Source: Chloroflexota bacterium
Lineage (GTDB): Bacteria > Chloroflexota > Dehalococcoidia > Lucifugimonadales > UBA1127
Assembly (NCBI GenBank): GCA_026713825.1
Contig: JAPONS010000007.1
Coordinates: forward strand, 1-54,140
DNA length: 54,140 bases
Direction: 5' to 3'
Shown here piece after piece: positions 24,801-32,700 of this stretch. A model generated the notes under the pieces. It saw nothing but the letters and a program-made list of their open reading frames with translations. It made no database searches and was not told the origin of the DNA. Position numbers and translations under genes: made by a program. The stretch's first letter is position 1; each line of letters starts with the position of its first letter.

Positions 24801-24841
24801 CGCCTCAACTGGTTGGCAAGGCGATAGGCCAGGGTGGATAA
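21839..24841 (+). CDS. alaS: Alanyl-tRNA synthetase with a low-GC internal insertion
   Basis: About 1000 residues, against about 875 in E. coli. Class II core: LTTAGMVQFKPYF, KCFRTTDIEEVGDHKHLTFF and VDTGMGLERIA. The editing domain has NHSSTHLLHEALRRV and VCGGTHLDRPGE (H-x3-H and C-x3-H zinc site), and a C-Ala domain follows. Between ERGIGVLTGML and GGEAFYLYDTYGFP about 75-80 extra residues (about 401-491) replace a linker of roughly a dozen, in DNA of 40% GC. The start is ATG 21839, with ATG 21857 or TTG 21800 as alternatives. It charges tRNA-Ala; one such tRNA lies at 50770. Confidence 0.95.
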   Translation: MEQPTRMRSVDELRQGFLDYFQERGHLVVPSSSLVPAGDPTLLLTTAGMVQFKPYFLDEAAAPRSRMTSAQKCFRTTDIEEVGDHKHLTFFEMLGNFSVGDYFKQGAIEFAWEFVTKHLELPPEKLYLTVYTDDDEAEALWRDTSGTPPERMYRYGASDNWWGPPGAEGPCGPCSELHYDFGEALGCAPLSPPAEVAAWVAAGMKPEDQPGCHPNCDRCERFVEFWNLVFMQFYQDIEGQLSPLPKPNVDTGMGLERIAIIKQGASNIYDTDLYQPIIGKVAELAGARYGASHDTDVPMRVAAEHTRGAVFLISDGVIPGNEGRGYVLRRLVRRAVRFGRKLGLTDPFLTEVSDVVIERMGGAYPDLVQNREFILRVITLEEDRFRETVERGIGVLTGMLTYRNQHKGAIPEIIEFANLRNPGAENAASVLEAYGFVAYDPEAPSEERHGQEIAANAVSELAFETFNSIERGEESETAEWAKLLSHWGDSVSGGEAFYLYDTYGFPVEETVEIAQEHGLTVDIDAFEQHMEAQRERGRAATEARLGGGGEAKIFRYRDLGVGRVTFVGYDRLSQQSEVLALLTPDGDALDSAEAGQDVEVVLRETPFYAEGGGQVGDTGAILSLRGHVDVSDTQSPIDGLIVHKGRVRSGAIASGDEVEARVDRERRMDVARNHSSTHLLHEALRRVLGSHVRQAGSLVAPDRLRFDFTHLQAMTPEEVGEVEALVNEQVRRNAASVRNELTYTSALEHGYLAFFGDKYGETVRVIDMGLDDPDASSAEPFSREVCGGTHLDRPGEVGLFLITSESSIGSGIRRVEAVTGRAAEAMARSSLATLESAAQQLETTPTDIETRIEALKAQLDAERRRAESLERANARAEAGGLVSEAQDVGGVNVVSARVTAPSADVLREMAGHLRDRLGSGVVMLGAVANEKPMLISMVTPDLVERGLNAASLVREAAAVVGGGGGGKPDMAQAGGSRPDKLDEALALAPQLVGKAIGQGG
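22965..23345 (+). other. Low-GC patch and insertion inside alaS
   Basis: Line 23041-23100 has 24 G/C of 60 (40%), against 44 of 60 (73%) at 22741-22800. Codons end mainly in A/T here and in G/C on both sides. The patch covers the extra residues (TYRNQHKGAIPEIIEFANLR ... AEWAKLLSHWGDSV) plus the start of the conserved block after it. The reading frame is kept. This looks like a transferred segment or an insertion with its flank. Confidence 0.75.
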
Positions 24842-24894
24842 TTTCCCTGCTGTATCAATGCGGCGCGTTCGCGTGTATTCGGGGGTTAGTGGAC

Positions 24895-25545
24895 ATGAGC
24901 GATTCGTTGATTGCGTTGGCGGTCTTTGAGGGCTTCTGGGGCCAGGTGTTTGAGTACTGGCCCTTCTTCCTCACTGTGGGAGCCACCCTCATATTCGGCG
25001 GCATCTCCATCCTGATGGACCTGTGGTGGCGAAAGACCCTTCCGCCGCCGGAGGGCGCCATGCCCCGCGTCGAGATTCCCCTCGACCCGCGCGTCCCCTA
25101 CCGCCGGTGGATCAGCCGCGGGCGGACCATGATGCGGTTCGGTCTGGGTATCGGGGTCTTCTTCGCCCTCATCTATGCCTCCTTCGCCATCAACCCCCAG
25201 GGCATCAACGACCAGTTTGCCCTGCAACAGGACCGGGACCCCGAACTCGTCAGGGGGTCGCTTATTGCCCTTGCCGCGATGATCTTCGGTTACCTGGCGA
25301 CCGTATTCCTGCGCGACAAGCCGTGGACCCAGACGTGGGCCCTCCTGCCCGTGCCCATCGTGGCAATGGTCGGCCCGTGGCTGTTTACCGGCGACATAAC
25401 CAAGCTGTACGCCAGCACGGGTGTGGTGGGCACCCCATGCCTGTTCGCCGCTCTTGGCTGGGCCTACACCTACTACGGTCTGCAGGGCCTCCGCAATCTG
25501 CAGCGCGCGCAGACCAGCGCCGCCCCCGCTGCGGACAGCGGCTAA
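24895..25545 (+). CDS. Integral membrane protein of unknown function
   Basis: 216 residues (start ATG 24895; GTG 24889 is also possible behind ggggg). Hydrophobic segments: YWPFFLTVGATLIFGGISIL, FGLGIGVFFALIYASFAI, GSLIALAAMIFGYLATVFL, TWALLPVPIVAMVGPWLF and a last one around GTPCLFAALGWAYTYYGL. Between TM1 and TM2 a basic, Pro-rich cytoplasmic loop occurs. The family is not recognised. It sits between alaS and ruvX, four bases before ruvX, so it is likely in one operon with them. Confidence 0.6.
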   Translation: MSDSLIALAVFEGFWGQVFEYWPFFLTVGATLIFGGISILMDLWWRKTLPPPEGAMPRVEIPLDPRVPYRRWISRGRTMMRFGLGIGVFFALIYASFAINPQGINDQFALQQDRDPELVRGSLIALAAMIFGYLATVFLRDKPWTQTWALLPVPIVAMVGPWLFTGDITKLYASTGVVGTPCLFAALGWAYTYYGLQGLRNLQRAQTSAAPAADSG

Positions 25546-25549
25546 CGCT

Positions 25550-25963
25550 GTGGCCCGCGCACTGGGCCTTGACGTGGGTGATCGCCGCATCGGCGTCGCC
25601 CTCAGCGACCCCACGGGCACCCTCGCGACGCCCCTCGCCGCCATCGACCGGCGCGCCGCGCAGGGCGGCATCGAGACCGTCGCCAGACTGGCCCGCGAGA
25701 ACGACGCTGAGGCCATCGTAGTCGGCATGCCGTTTTCGCTGGACGGCAGCATCGGCCCGCAGGCGCAGGCCGTGCAGTCCTTCCTTGAGGCGCTCCGCGA
25801 GGCCTGCCCCCTGCCCTTCCACACCGTCAACGAGCAGTACACCTCGGCGGAGGCCGAGCGCCGCCTGCGCGACGTGGGCGTCGAACCCTCGCGGGACCCC
25901 GGCCGCGTCGACGCCCTCGCCGCCGCCATCATCCTGCAGGAGTGGCTGGACACCGGGCGGTAG
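25550..25963 (+). CDS. ruvX: Putative pre-16S rRNA nuclease / Holliday junction resolvase-like YqgF (RuvX)
   Basis: 137 residues, standard length. It begins ARALGLDVGDRRIGVALSD, the RNase H-fold motif with the first catalytic Asp; VVGMPFSLDGSIGPQAQAVQ is the second block, VNEQYTSAEAERRL the third, and R-V-D-A-L-A-A-A-I-I-L-Q-E-W the last, with its Asp. The start is GTG 25550, four bases after the previous stop. The alaS-yqgF neighbourhood is widespread in bacteria, which supports the call. Confidence 0.92.
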   Translation: MARALGLDVGDRRIGVALSDPTGTLATPLAAIDRRAAQGGIETVARLARENDAEAIVVGMPFSLDGSIGPQAQAVQSFLEALREACPLPFHTVNEQYTSAEAERRLRDVGVEPSRDPGRVDALAAAIILQEWLDTGR

Positions 25964-25986
25964 ATACTGGACGCCGGGACCTCTCC

Positions 25987-26015
25987 TTGAAGCCCCGATA
26001 GGGCTTTGCTACACT
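25987..26015 (+). promoter_or_regulatory. gatCA promoter
   Basis: TTGAAG (25987-25992), exactly 17 bases, then TACACT (26010-26015) preceded by TG one base upstream. The predicted start near 26022 lies 31 bases before gatC. Confidence 0.65.
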
Positions 26016-26052
26016 GGATACTGTTCCCGTAAACGCTTTCATGGGGGATTTC

Positions 26053-26343
26053 ATGGCCCTTTCACGCGAGGAAGTGCTCCACTTGGCCGACATCTACCAC
26101 ATCTACCTCTCCGACGATGAGGTGGAGGTGATGCGCGAGCAGCTCGCCAGCATCCTGGAACAGTTCCAGGTCCTGAGCGAGCTCGACACGGACGACGTCA
26201 CCCCTACGAGTCATTCGGTGCCGCTCACGACAGTCATGCGGGAGGACGTCCCTCGTGACCCCTACAGCACAGAACAGGTGCTGAGCAACGCCCCCGATAC
26301 CTACGGACAGTACTTTCAGGTACGCACGGTGCTGGAGGACTAG
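26053..26343 (+). CDS. gatC: Aspartyl/glutamyl-tRNA amidotransferase subunit C
   Basis: 96 residues. It begins [20 protein letters not shown], then EEV-type helices, [20 protein letters not shown] and [18 protein letters not shown], matching GatC throughout. GatC holds GatA and GatB together in the complex that converts misacylated Glu-tRNA(Gln) or Asp-tRNA(Asn). The start is ATG 26053, with ggggga just before; ATG 26041 is an alternative. The stop overlaps the gatA start by one base. Confidence 0.92.
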   Translation: MALSREEVLHLADIYHIYLSDDEVEVMREQLASILEQFQVLSELDTDDVTPTSHSVPLTTVMREDVPRDPYSTEQVLSNAPDTYGQYFQVRTVLED

Positions 26344-27806
26344 TGGAACCCTTCGACCTCACTATCCACGAGGCCCGCGCCCTGCTGGACTCCCGCCAAC
26401 TCTCCGCCGCCGAGCTCACGGAGGCCGTGCTGGGACGCATCGAGGCCGTTGAGCCGCAGGTGGGCGCCTTCGTCACCCTGACGGAGGACATCGCGCGCGA
26501 GGCCGCCGCCGCCGCCGACCGCAGCATTGCAGGCGGCGCAACGACGCCCCTCACCGGCATCCCCATGCAGATCAAGGACGTCATGTCCACCCGGGGGATC
26601 CGCACCACCTGCTCCTCGCGCATCCTGGAGAACTTCGTCCCGCTCTACAACGCCACGGTCGTCGAGCGCCTCTACGAGCGCGGCCCCGTGCTCATGGGCA
26701 AGGGCAACATGGATGAGTTCGCCATGGGCTCGTCGACGGAGAACTCCGCTTTCCACGTCACGCACAACCCGTGGGACCTCGACTGCGTGCCCGGCGGCTC
26801 CAGCGGGGGCAGCGCCGCGGCCGTAGCGGCCGGCGAGGCCTTCTTCTCCCTCGGCAGCGACACCGGCGGCAGCATTCGCCAGCCGGCCGCCCTCTGCGGC
26901 ATCACCGGCCTCAAGCCCACGTACGGTCTTGTGAGCCGGTTCGGTCTCGTGGCCTTCGCCAGCTCGCTCGACCAGATTGGCCCGCTGACCAGGGACGTGG
27001 AGGACTGCGCGACGGTGTTGAACGCCATCGCCGGCCACGACCCGCGCGACTCGACGTCCATCCCCGGCGGCCGTCCCGACTACACGGCCGCGCTCACCGG
27101 CGACATCAAGGGCATGCGCCTTGGCATCCCCCGCGAGTATTTCGGCGACGGCATCGATGCCCCCATCGACGCTGCCGTGAAGCAGGCGATCGGCGTGCTG
27201 CGGGACGCCGGCGCCGTCGTGGAGGAGTGCTCGCTGCCGCTAACGTCGTACGCCCTCGCCGTCTACTACATCATCGCTCCGTCCGAGTGCTCCACCAACC
27301 TCGCGCGCTACGACGGCGTGAAGTACGGCTACTCCGTCGACGACGCCTCGACGGCATGGGAGACGCAGGAGCGGACCCGGTCGCGCGGGTTTGGCCCGGA
27401 GGTGAAGCGGCGCATCATGCTCGGCACCTACGCCCTCTCCGCCGGCTACTACGACGCCTACTACCTGAAGGCGCTCAAGGTGCGCACGCTGATCCGCCGG
27501 GAGTTCGAGGAAGCGTTCTCGCGTTTCGACGCGCTGATCACGCCGACGACCCCGACGGTGGCCTTCCGCATCGGCGAGAAAACCAACGATCCCGTCGCCA
27601 TGTACAAGAGCGACGTGCTGACAATCCCGGTGAACATCGCGGGCATCCCGTGCATCTCGGTGCCGTGCGGCTTCTCGGAGGGCCTGCCCATCGGCATGCA
27701 GGTCATGGGCCCAGCCCTCGGCGAGGAAACAATCCTGCGCATCGCCCACGCCTACCAGCAGGCCACTGACTGGCACACGCGCCGCCCGGAGGGGCTTGGG
27801 GGTTAG
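26343..27806 (+). CDS. gatA: Aspartyl/glutamyl-tRNA amidotransferase subunit A
   Basis: 487 residues, full length. The amidase catalytic triad is visible: Lys in [14 protein letters not shown], the first Ser in [16 protein letters not shown] and the nucleophilic Ser in [15 protein letters not shown]. Typical ends [13 protein letters not shown] and [19 protein letters not shown] are present. It releases ammonia from glutamine for GatB. The start is GTG 26343 inside the gatC stop. GatB does not follow; a convergent NYN gene is next, so gatB must lie elsewhere. Confidence 0.94.
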   Translation: MEPFDLTIHEARALLDSRQLSAAELTEAVLGRIEAVEPQVGAFVTLTEDIAREAAAAADRSIAGGATTPLTGIPMQIKDVMSTRGIRTTCSSRILENFVPLYNATVVERLYERGPVLMGKGNMDEFAMGSSTENSAFHVTHNPWDLDCVPGGSSGGSAAAVAAGEAFFSLGSDTGGSIRQPAALCGITGLKPTYGLVSRFGLVAFASSLDQIGPLTRDVEDCATVLNAIAGHDPRDSTSIPGGRPDYTAALTGDIKGMRLGIPREYFGDGIDAPIDAAVKQAIGVLRDAGAVVEECSLPLTSYALAVYYIIAPSECSTNLARYDGVKYGYSVDDASTAWETQERTRSRGFGPEVKRRIMLGTYALSAGYYDAYYLKALKVRTLIRREFEEAFSRFDALITPTTPTVAFRIGEKTNDPVAMYKSDVLTIPVNIAGIPCISVPCGFSEGLPIGMQVMGPALGEETILRIAHAYQQATDWHTRRPEGLGG

Positions 27807-27808
27807 AG

Positions 27809-28360
27809 TTACGACATGAGAACCGAGTCGATGAATTCTTGGGAAATCGGCACTCGCTCGTCAGCTTCCTGCCAGAGATCAGAATGAAACGTGTTCCCGT
27901 GATACAGCCGTATCAAAACGCCTTCACCTTTGGCTGCAGAAATTGCGGGAATAAAGTCGCTGTCACCTGCAACGATGATCGCTTCTTGGATAGTTTGTTT
28001 GGCTGCCAATAGAACTAAGTCCACTCCTAGCAAGATGTCCACTCTTTTTTGTTCGAATCTGTATGTTCCCGTCGAATCCGGACCTCTACGTGCAAGCCTA
28101 CCCAACCTAACTGCATAGCGCGGTAACCGCTCCAAAGCGTCAAAGAATTTGCGCTGCGCAGAGTATCGCCGCCTCTCGTCCTCAGTCGGCGGATTGCTTT
28201 GGTACACTGGGCAGTCATAGTAGTAGGTTCTTAGAATTTCTGAATCTGCCGCGAGTTTTCGGGACAAGGCCAGATAATCCACTTTGGCTCCCGCAAATTG
28301 CTCCTTCAGTACGTTTAGGAAGTAAGCGGCATCGATGAAAATGGCAACTCGATTTGGCAA
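27809..28360 (-). CDS. NYN domain (PIN-like) RNase
   Basis: 183 residues. It opens MPNRVAIFIDAAYFLNVLKE, the LabA/DUF88-type NYN start with the first acidic residue; VDILLGVDLVLLAAK and IIVAGDSDFIPAI supply the other conserved Asps. Such proteins are single-strand RNases or RNA-binding factors. The start is a TTG at 28360 because gggagg lies six bases before it; the first possible codon is TTG 28378. GC is about 43% (27961-28020), unlike its neighbours, so it was probably acquired. A terminator-type hairpin ends 16 bases before the start codon. It meets gatA tail to tail with two bases between. Confidence 0.85.
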   Translation of the reverse strand: MPNRVAIFIDAAYFLNVLKEQFAGAKVDYLALSRKLAADSEILRTYYYDCPVYQSNPPTEDERRRYSAQRKFFDALERLPRYAVRLGRLARRGPDSTGTYRFEQKRVDILLGVDLVLLAAKQTIQEAIIVAGDSDFIPAISAAKGEGVLIRLYHGNTFHSDLWQEADERVPISQEFIDSVLMS

Positions 28361-28376
28361 GATCGACCTCCCACAC

Positions 28377-28416
28377 AAAAACAGTGGGATGCGTCAAAAT
28401 GTCCGCATCCCACTGT
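28377..28416 (-). terminator. Intrinsic terminator or attenuator between the MFS gene and the NYN RNase
   Basis: A perfect 13-bp inverted repeat, acagtgggatgcg (28381-28393) and cgcatcccactgt (28404-28416), with a ten-base loop. On the minus strand it runs into TTTTT. It stops transcription from the MFS gene, 112 bases upstream. Only 16 bases lie between it and the NYN start codon, so a promoter after it has no room; the RNase would be made only by read-through, or from a promoter overlapping the hairpin. Confidence 0.85.
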
Positions 28417-28527
28417 CGTACATAACAACCTGACGTGCGCATGCGCGGACGCCAGGGAATATCACATAGCCATCATATCACTGGGGCCGGAGATGTCAAC
28501 CTCCCAATAATCCGTGACTCTGCCCTA

Positions 28528-29763
28528 TTACACCCGCCCGCCCCGCCACCGCGTCTCCGGCGCGAACAGCATGATGAGCAGCGCGCTCGCCGCCAACCAC
28601 GCCGCCACGACAACGAACGTCCCAGAAAAGCTCCAGAACTCCGCCATCCCGCCGACGGCCAGCGGCGCCACAAATCCGCCCGCCGCCTGGAAGAGCGACC
28701 ATACGCCGAGGAACGTCCCCCGCTGCTGCGCCGGTGAGATGTCCATGGCGTAGGTCTGCGCCGTCCCCTGGCTCATGCCCCACGCGACGCCGTACACGGA
28801 CACCATGATCAGCAGCATCGTATAGTTATCGCCGTGGCTCAGCAGGTACGCCGACACCGCCAGCAACACGAGCCCCGGGACCAGCGCGAACTTCCGCCCG
28901 TACCCGTCGCTCACCATGCCGCTCGGGAATGCCACGAACACGGAAATCAGCCCGCCAAGCCCGATGAGCGTCCCGATGCTCGCCTCGTCAAGGTTCGCCA
29001 GCTCCTGCGCGTAGATGGGCAGCAGCCCGCTGAACACCCCCTGCCCCATCATGCTCACCGCGAAGGTCGCAAGTATCACGAGAATGAACGCCCGCGACAG
29101 GAACGGCCGGAGGGTTTCGAGGTTCAGCCGCATCGGCCGCCGCCGGGCCGCGCCCGCCTGGTCCTCCGCGCGGCTCTCCTTGATCAGATACAGCGCCATG
29201 AAGAGCGTCACGAATTTGGCGACCCCGTTGACGAGGAAGATGGTCCTGATGTCGAAGAACGCCGCTATCAGCGCGCCGAGGAGCGGCCCCGTAACCTGTC
29301 CGGCTCGCATGGACATGCCCCGCATGGCGACGACACGCCCGCGAACGTGCGGCTCGGTCACGTCCGCGATCAGGATGTTGGCGCTGGTGTTCCACATGGC
29401 GATGCCGATGCCGCCAATGAACTCCAGCACGAAGAACTCCATGTAGGAGGTTGCGAAGTAGGACAGAATGCCCGTGGCCCCACGTATGCCGGCGCCGATT
29501 ATGAGCAGCGGCCTGCGCCCCCATCGGTCGGTCATGAAGCCGGTGATCGGCGAGGCCACCAGCCGCGCGATGGCGCTGAAGGCGAGCAGCACGGTGACCA
29601 GGAAGAGGCTCTGCTCCAGTTCAAAGGCAAAGAGGGGGCGTGCCAGGTTCTGCGCCCCCGTTCCCGTGCCCCAGACCAGGAATGCGGCATAGATGGGCAG
29701 GGTGCGCGCGCTGAAAACGCCCGACGAGCGGGGCCGCGGTGGCGGAGGGTGTGCGTCTGCCAA
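28528..29763 (-). CDS. MFS transporter
   Basis: 411 residues, about twelve TM segments. The MFS loop motif between TM2 and TM3 reads GFMTDRWGRRPLLI, and its second-half counterpart is GMVSDGYGRKFALV. A basic cytoplasmic loop (RAEDQAGAARRRPMRLN) separates the halves. The group resembles drug/metabolite exporters. The start TTG 29763 has no ribosome site and is uncertain; the mature first TM begins TLPIYAAFLVWGTGTG. A strong terminator lies beyond its stop. Confidence 0.85.
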   Translation of the reverse strand: MADAHPPPPRPRSSGVFSARTLPIYAAFLVWGTGTGAQNLARPLFAFELEQSLFLVTVLLAFSAIARLVASPITGFMTDRWGRRPLLIIGAGIRGATGILSYFATSYMEFFVLEFIGGIGIAMWNTSANILIADVTEPHVRGRVVAMRGMSMRAGQVTGPLLGALIAAFFDIRTIFLVNGVAKFVTLFMALYLIKESRAEDQAGAARRRPMRLNLETLRPFLSRAFILVILATFAVSMMGQGVFSGLLPIYAQELANLDEASIGTLIGLGGLISVFVAFPSGMVSDGYGRKFALVPGLVLLAVSAYLLSHGDNYTMLLIMVSVYGVAWGMSQGTAQTYAMDISPAQQRGTFLGVWSLFQAAGGFVAPLAVGGMAEFWSFSGTFVVVAAWLAASALLIMLFAPETRWRGGRV

Positions 29764-29805
29764 AGTGGGAGAAGTATAGCGCGGCCCGCGCCGGGATGCG
29801 CGGAA

Positions 29806-30228
29806 TTACCCTATCTCGCCCACCAGCTCCCGCACGCGCTCATGGATGACGTCGAATATGTTCCACGCGGCGTCCGGGTGGTCGACCGGGTCCGGCAAGT
29901 CCCAGATCGTGAGCTTGCCCGACTCCGTGAGGAACGCCGGGACCTCCTCCGTCGGCAGGATGGCGACGATCCGGTCCGTCGCCGCGACGAGCTCGGGCGT
30001 GATCTGCGTCCGCTCCTTCTCCGAGATGTCGATGCCCCGCTCCAGCAGGTACGGCAGCGAGTGCCGCGAGTTGTCCTTCATCTTGGCCGACGCCGGCTTG
30101 TTCCGCGCCATCTCCTCGTCGACCCGCAGCCCGCTGCTGCACACCTCATGCTGCGAGAGCTGCTCGAAGTAGGCCTCCGCAACCTGGCTCCGGCCCACAT
30201 TGGCCTGGCAAACGAACATAACGAGCAT
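29806..30228 (-). CDS. Low-molecular-weight protein-tyrosine phosphatase / arsenate reductase-like protein
   Basis: 140 residues with the LMW-PTP fold. It starts MLVMFVCQANVGRSQVAEAY, where C-Q-A-N-V-G-R-S is the phosphate loop (C-x5-R-S). The general-acid loop is WDLPDPVDH. LMW-PTPs and ArsC-type arsenate reductases share these features; the additional resolving cysteines of ArsC are not evident, apart from one Cys at VCSSGLR. A phosphatase is therefore slightly more likely. Confidence 0.8.
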   Translation of the reverse strand: MLVMFVCQANVGRSQVAEAYFEQLSQHEVCSSGLRVDEEMARNKPASAKMKDNSRHSLPYLLERGIDISEKERTQITPELVAATDRIVAILPTEEVPAFLTESGKLTIWDLPDPVDHPDAAWNIFDVIHERVRELVGEIG

Positions 30229-30298
30229 ATCAGTTGTTCCTCACTCGGCGTTGAGACCCCGGCCCTATTGTATCGCGGAAGTCGCTGCCCGGAATGCC

Positions 30299-30820
30299 CT
30301 ACACCTCATCGAGCGCCGCCGGCCATCGCAGAGGCCCATGAACACCATCCAGCGCGCCGGGAGCCAGTTCCATGACCATCTTGCCCTCGTCCGGTCCGCT
30401 GTAGTCCATGGTGATGCCCTGCGCGCTCGCCAGAACGAACCCGAAGCGTGGATAGTAGCTGGGGTGCCCAAGCACCGTCAGAATGCGATGTTCCAGCCTC
30501 CGGCAGGCGTCGAGGCCATCCCAAACAAGGCGTGTCCCAATGCCCTGGTTCTGCCATGCCGGCACGACGCCGAGCGGACCCAGCATCAGCGCGGGCACGT
30601 CGCCGGAGGACGTTTCGACGTGTACAGGACTGAAGAGAATGTGTCCGACAACCTCCCCCTCGGCTACGGCAACCAGGGCGAGATCCGGCGTGTAACCGGG
30701 CTCGTTGCGCAGCAGCTCCGTGAGCCCCGCGACGTCCTCGTCGGGAAAGGCCAGCGTAAGCGCCTCACGAATGGCGGGGTAGTCCTCAGGCCCCTCCGGC
30801 CTCACGACGATGGAAGTCAT
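30299..30820 (-). CDS. GNAT family N-acetyltransferase (paralog 1)
   Basis: 173 residues. The acetyl-CoA loop is WQNQGIGTRL in the LGPLGVVPAWQNQ context, preceded by VVGHILFSPV (beta-4) and followed by VLGHPSYYPRFGF, the marks of YhbS-like N-acetyltransferases. The acceptor is unknown. It lies six bases after the related gene 30827-31357 and shares most blocks with it, which indicates tandem duplication. Confidence 0.85.
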   Translation of the reverse strand: MTSIVVRPEGPEDYPAIREALTLAFPDEDVAGLTELLRNEPGYTPDLALVAVAEGEVVGHILFSPVHVETSSGDVPALMLGPLGVVPAWQNQGIGTRLVWDGLDACRRLEHRILTVLGHPSYYPRFGFVLASAQGITMDYSGPDEGKMVMELAPGALDGVHGPLRWPAALDEV

Positions 30821-30826
30821 GGCCTG

Positions 30827-31357
30827 CTACTCCTCTCCAAACAATGGCGAGAAATAGACCATGCCCCGCACGCCATCGAGCGCGCCGGGCACAAGTTCGA
30901 CAATCATGCGCGATTGCTCCAGCCGGCCGATCGACATCTCGATGCCAAGGGGTCGTCCCCGCTGGAAGCCAAAGCGCGGGTAGTACGTCGAGTGGCCGAT
31001 GACCACAGCGATGCGGTGCCCCAGCCGCCGGCACGCCTCCAGCCCCTCTTTGCCAAGCTGCGTCCCGATGCCCTTCTGCTGCCAGTCGGGGTGCACTGCC
31101 AGTGGCCCGAGCGACTTTACCGGCACTGCGCCGGAATCCGTCTCGATGCGCGCGTCGGTGAACATAATGTGACCAACGATCGCCCCGTCCACCTCGGCAA
31201 CCAGCGACAGCTCGGGGGTGTAGCCCGGCTCGCTGCGGAGCGCCTCGATGAGGTCGGCTATGCTCTCTTCGTCGTCTTGGAACGCCATGTCGGCGACTTC
31301 CCTCACAGCGGGGAAATCGTCAACGGTCTCAGGCCGCACAATCAGTTTCTCTAGCAT
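30827..31357 (-). CDS. GNAT family N-acetyltransferase (paralog 2)
   Basis: 176 residues, with the same order of blocks as the neighbour: IVRPETVDDFPAVREV, EPGYTPELSLVAEVDGAIVG, SLGPLAVHPDWQQKGIGTQL and IGHSTYYPRFGFQRG. The CoA loop is Q-Q-K-G-I-G. Divergence from the other copy is large outside these blocks, so the duplication is old. The start ATG 31357 follows aaaggagaac on the minus strand. Confidence 0.85.
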   Translation of the reverse strand: MLEKLIVRPETVDDFPAVREVADMAFQDDEESIADLIEALRSEPGYTPELSLVAEVDGAIVGHIMFTDARIETDSGAVPVKSLGPLAVHPDWQQKGIGTQLGKEGLEACRRLGHRIAVVIGHSTYYPRFGFQRGRPLGIEMSIGRLEQSRMIVELVPGALDGVRGMVYFSPLFGEE

Positions 31358-31377
31358 GTTCTCCTTTGAGCCGGGGG

Positions 31378-32553
31378 CTACGCCTCCGCTTGTGCTGCCC
31401 GTCGGCGACGGCCAATGTAGCCCCGTACGCCCACCGCGATTATAGCCAGCAGCAGTGCTCCCAGCACGGCGATGGCGGCCACCACGAAGATCCAGGAGTA
31501 GTCCGGCTCCTCCAGCGTGACGAAGATCTCGGAGCTGGGCTTCCGCTCCTCACCCCCGTTGGCGTCCAGCACCGGCTCCCGGATCGACTTCTCGTCCACG
31601 TCCCCCACGCGCTCCAGTTCGTTCAGCACCGTGCGGAAGTCCGCGTAGAAGACTCGGGCCTCGACGTTGGCACTTCGACCGTCGTCGTTGTCGAAGATCG
31701 TGCCCCCGCGGATCTCGCCGTCGTACGAGGCGATGATCCGGCGGACGGTGTCGAGGCTGCCCTGGACGTCGTCAACGGTGATCCGCAGATCCCCGAAGGG
31801 CTTCTCGACGAAGGGCCCCTCCTCCGGCACCAGCTCCACCCAGATGGTGGACAGGTCCACCTGCCTCGACAGGAAGTCCAGCCTTCCCTCGTACCGCTCG
31901 ATGTCCGAGCGTACGCGGGCCAGCTCCCGCTCGATGGTGAGAACGTCGCTGACGGAGGTGGCGCGCCCCAGCAGGTTCAGGAAGCTCTGTTCCTCCCGCT
32001 TGGCGCTGTTGAGCCTCGCCTCCAGGTCGATGAACTGCTCGGAGACGTCCTCGCTGCCCTGGTGCTCGTTCAGCACCTCGCCCAGCTCCCGGATGCGGTC
32101 GTACGCCGACGCGAACTGGCCCTGGGGCACCCGGATGGTCAGCGATGCCCGGCTGAATTCGTCCCCACCGCTGCTCGACAGCACCTCGACATAGCCGCCC
32201 ATGCTCTCTGCTAGAGCCTCCACCGCCGTGACGGCGCTCTGTACGTCATCCACCTCGACGGTGATATTGCCCGTGGAGATGATCTTCCGGTCCGAAATCT
32301 GCAGCGCCCCGCCGGCTTCCCCTGTTGCGTTGCCGTCGGCAAACGCCTTCTCCATCGCCGCCTCCGGCTGCATCGCCGCGGGAGCGGTGGGCGCGGACGC
32401 CATCGCCATTGCGGTATCTTCCGTCGCGAAGTCGAACGAATCAGCGGAGGTTGATGCGGTCGTGAAGCCCCCTTCTTCAGAGTCGTCTCCGCTGCATGCG
32501 GAGACTGCCAGCAACACAAGGATTAGCGCGATGACGGTGATGAAGCGAGCCAT
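31378..32553 (-). CDS. DUF4349 domain lipoprotein
   Basis: 391 residues. The lipoprotein signal ITVIALILVLLAVSAC gives the lipobox V-S-A-C, followed by an acidic, Ser/Thr/Ala-rich linker. The DUF4349 region begins RKIISTGNITVEVDDVQSAV with GGYVEVLSSS, continues with LTIRVPQGQFASAYDRIREL and a coiled coil (ARLNSAKREEQSFLNLLGRA ... LTIERELARVRSDIERYEGR), and ends in a TM segment (IFVVAAIAVLGALLLAIIAV) and a basic tail. The start ATG 32553 follows ggagga. Anchored at both ends to the membrane; function unknown, possibly envelope stress or polymer sensing. Confidence 0.82.
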   Translation of the reverse strand: MARFITVIALILVLLAVSACSGDDSEEGGFTTASTSADSFDFATEDTAMAMASAPTAPAAMQPEAAMEKAFADGNATGEAGGALQISDRKIISTGNITVEVDDVQSAVTAVEALAESMGGYVEVLSSSGGDEFSRASLTIRVPQGQFASAYDRIRELGEVLNEHQGSEDVSEQFIDLEARLNSAKREEQSFLNLLGRATSVSDVLTIERELARVRSDIERYEGRLDFLSRQVDLSTIWVELVPEEGPFVEKPFGDLRITVDDVQGSLDTVRRIIASYDGEIRGGTIFDNDDGRSANVEARVFYADFRTVLNELERVGDVDEKSIREPVLDANGGEERKPSSEIFVTLEEPDYSWIFVVAAIAVLGALLLAIIAVGVRGYIGRRRRAAQAEA

Positions 32554-32700
32554 GGGGTGTGTCCTCCAATTCGGAATAGCCTTCCCTAATTGAGACGCGG
32601 TTGGGACGGGCACGGTTCCGAATGCGGGTCGTAAGGGGCCCCTCGCAGGGCGCCATTGTTGTCCAATGGGACAGAAAGTTGGGGCGAATCTACGAGACGA

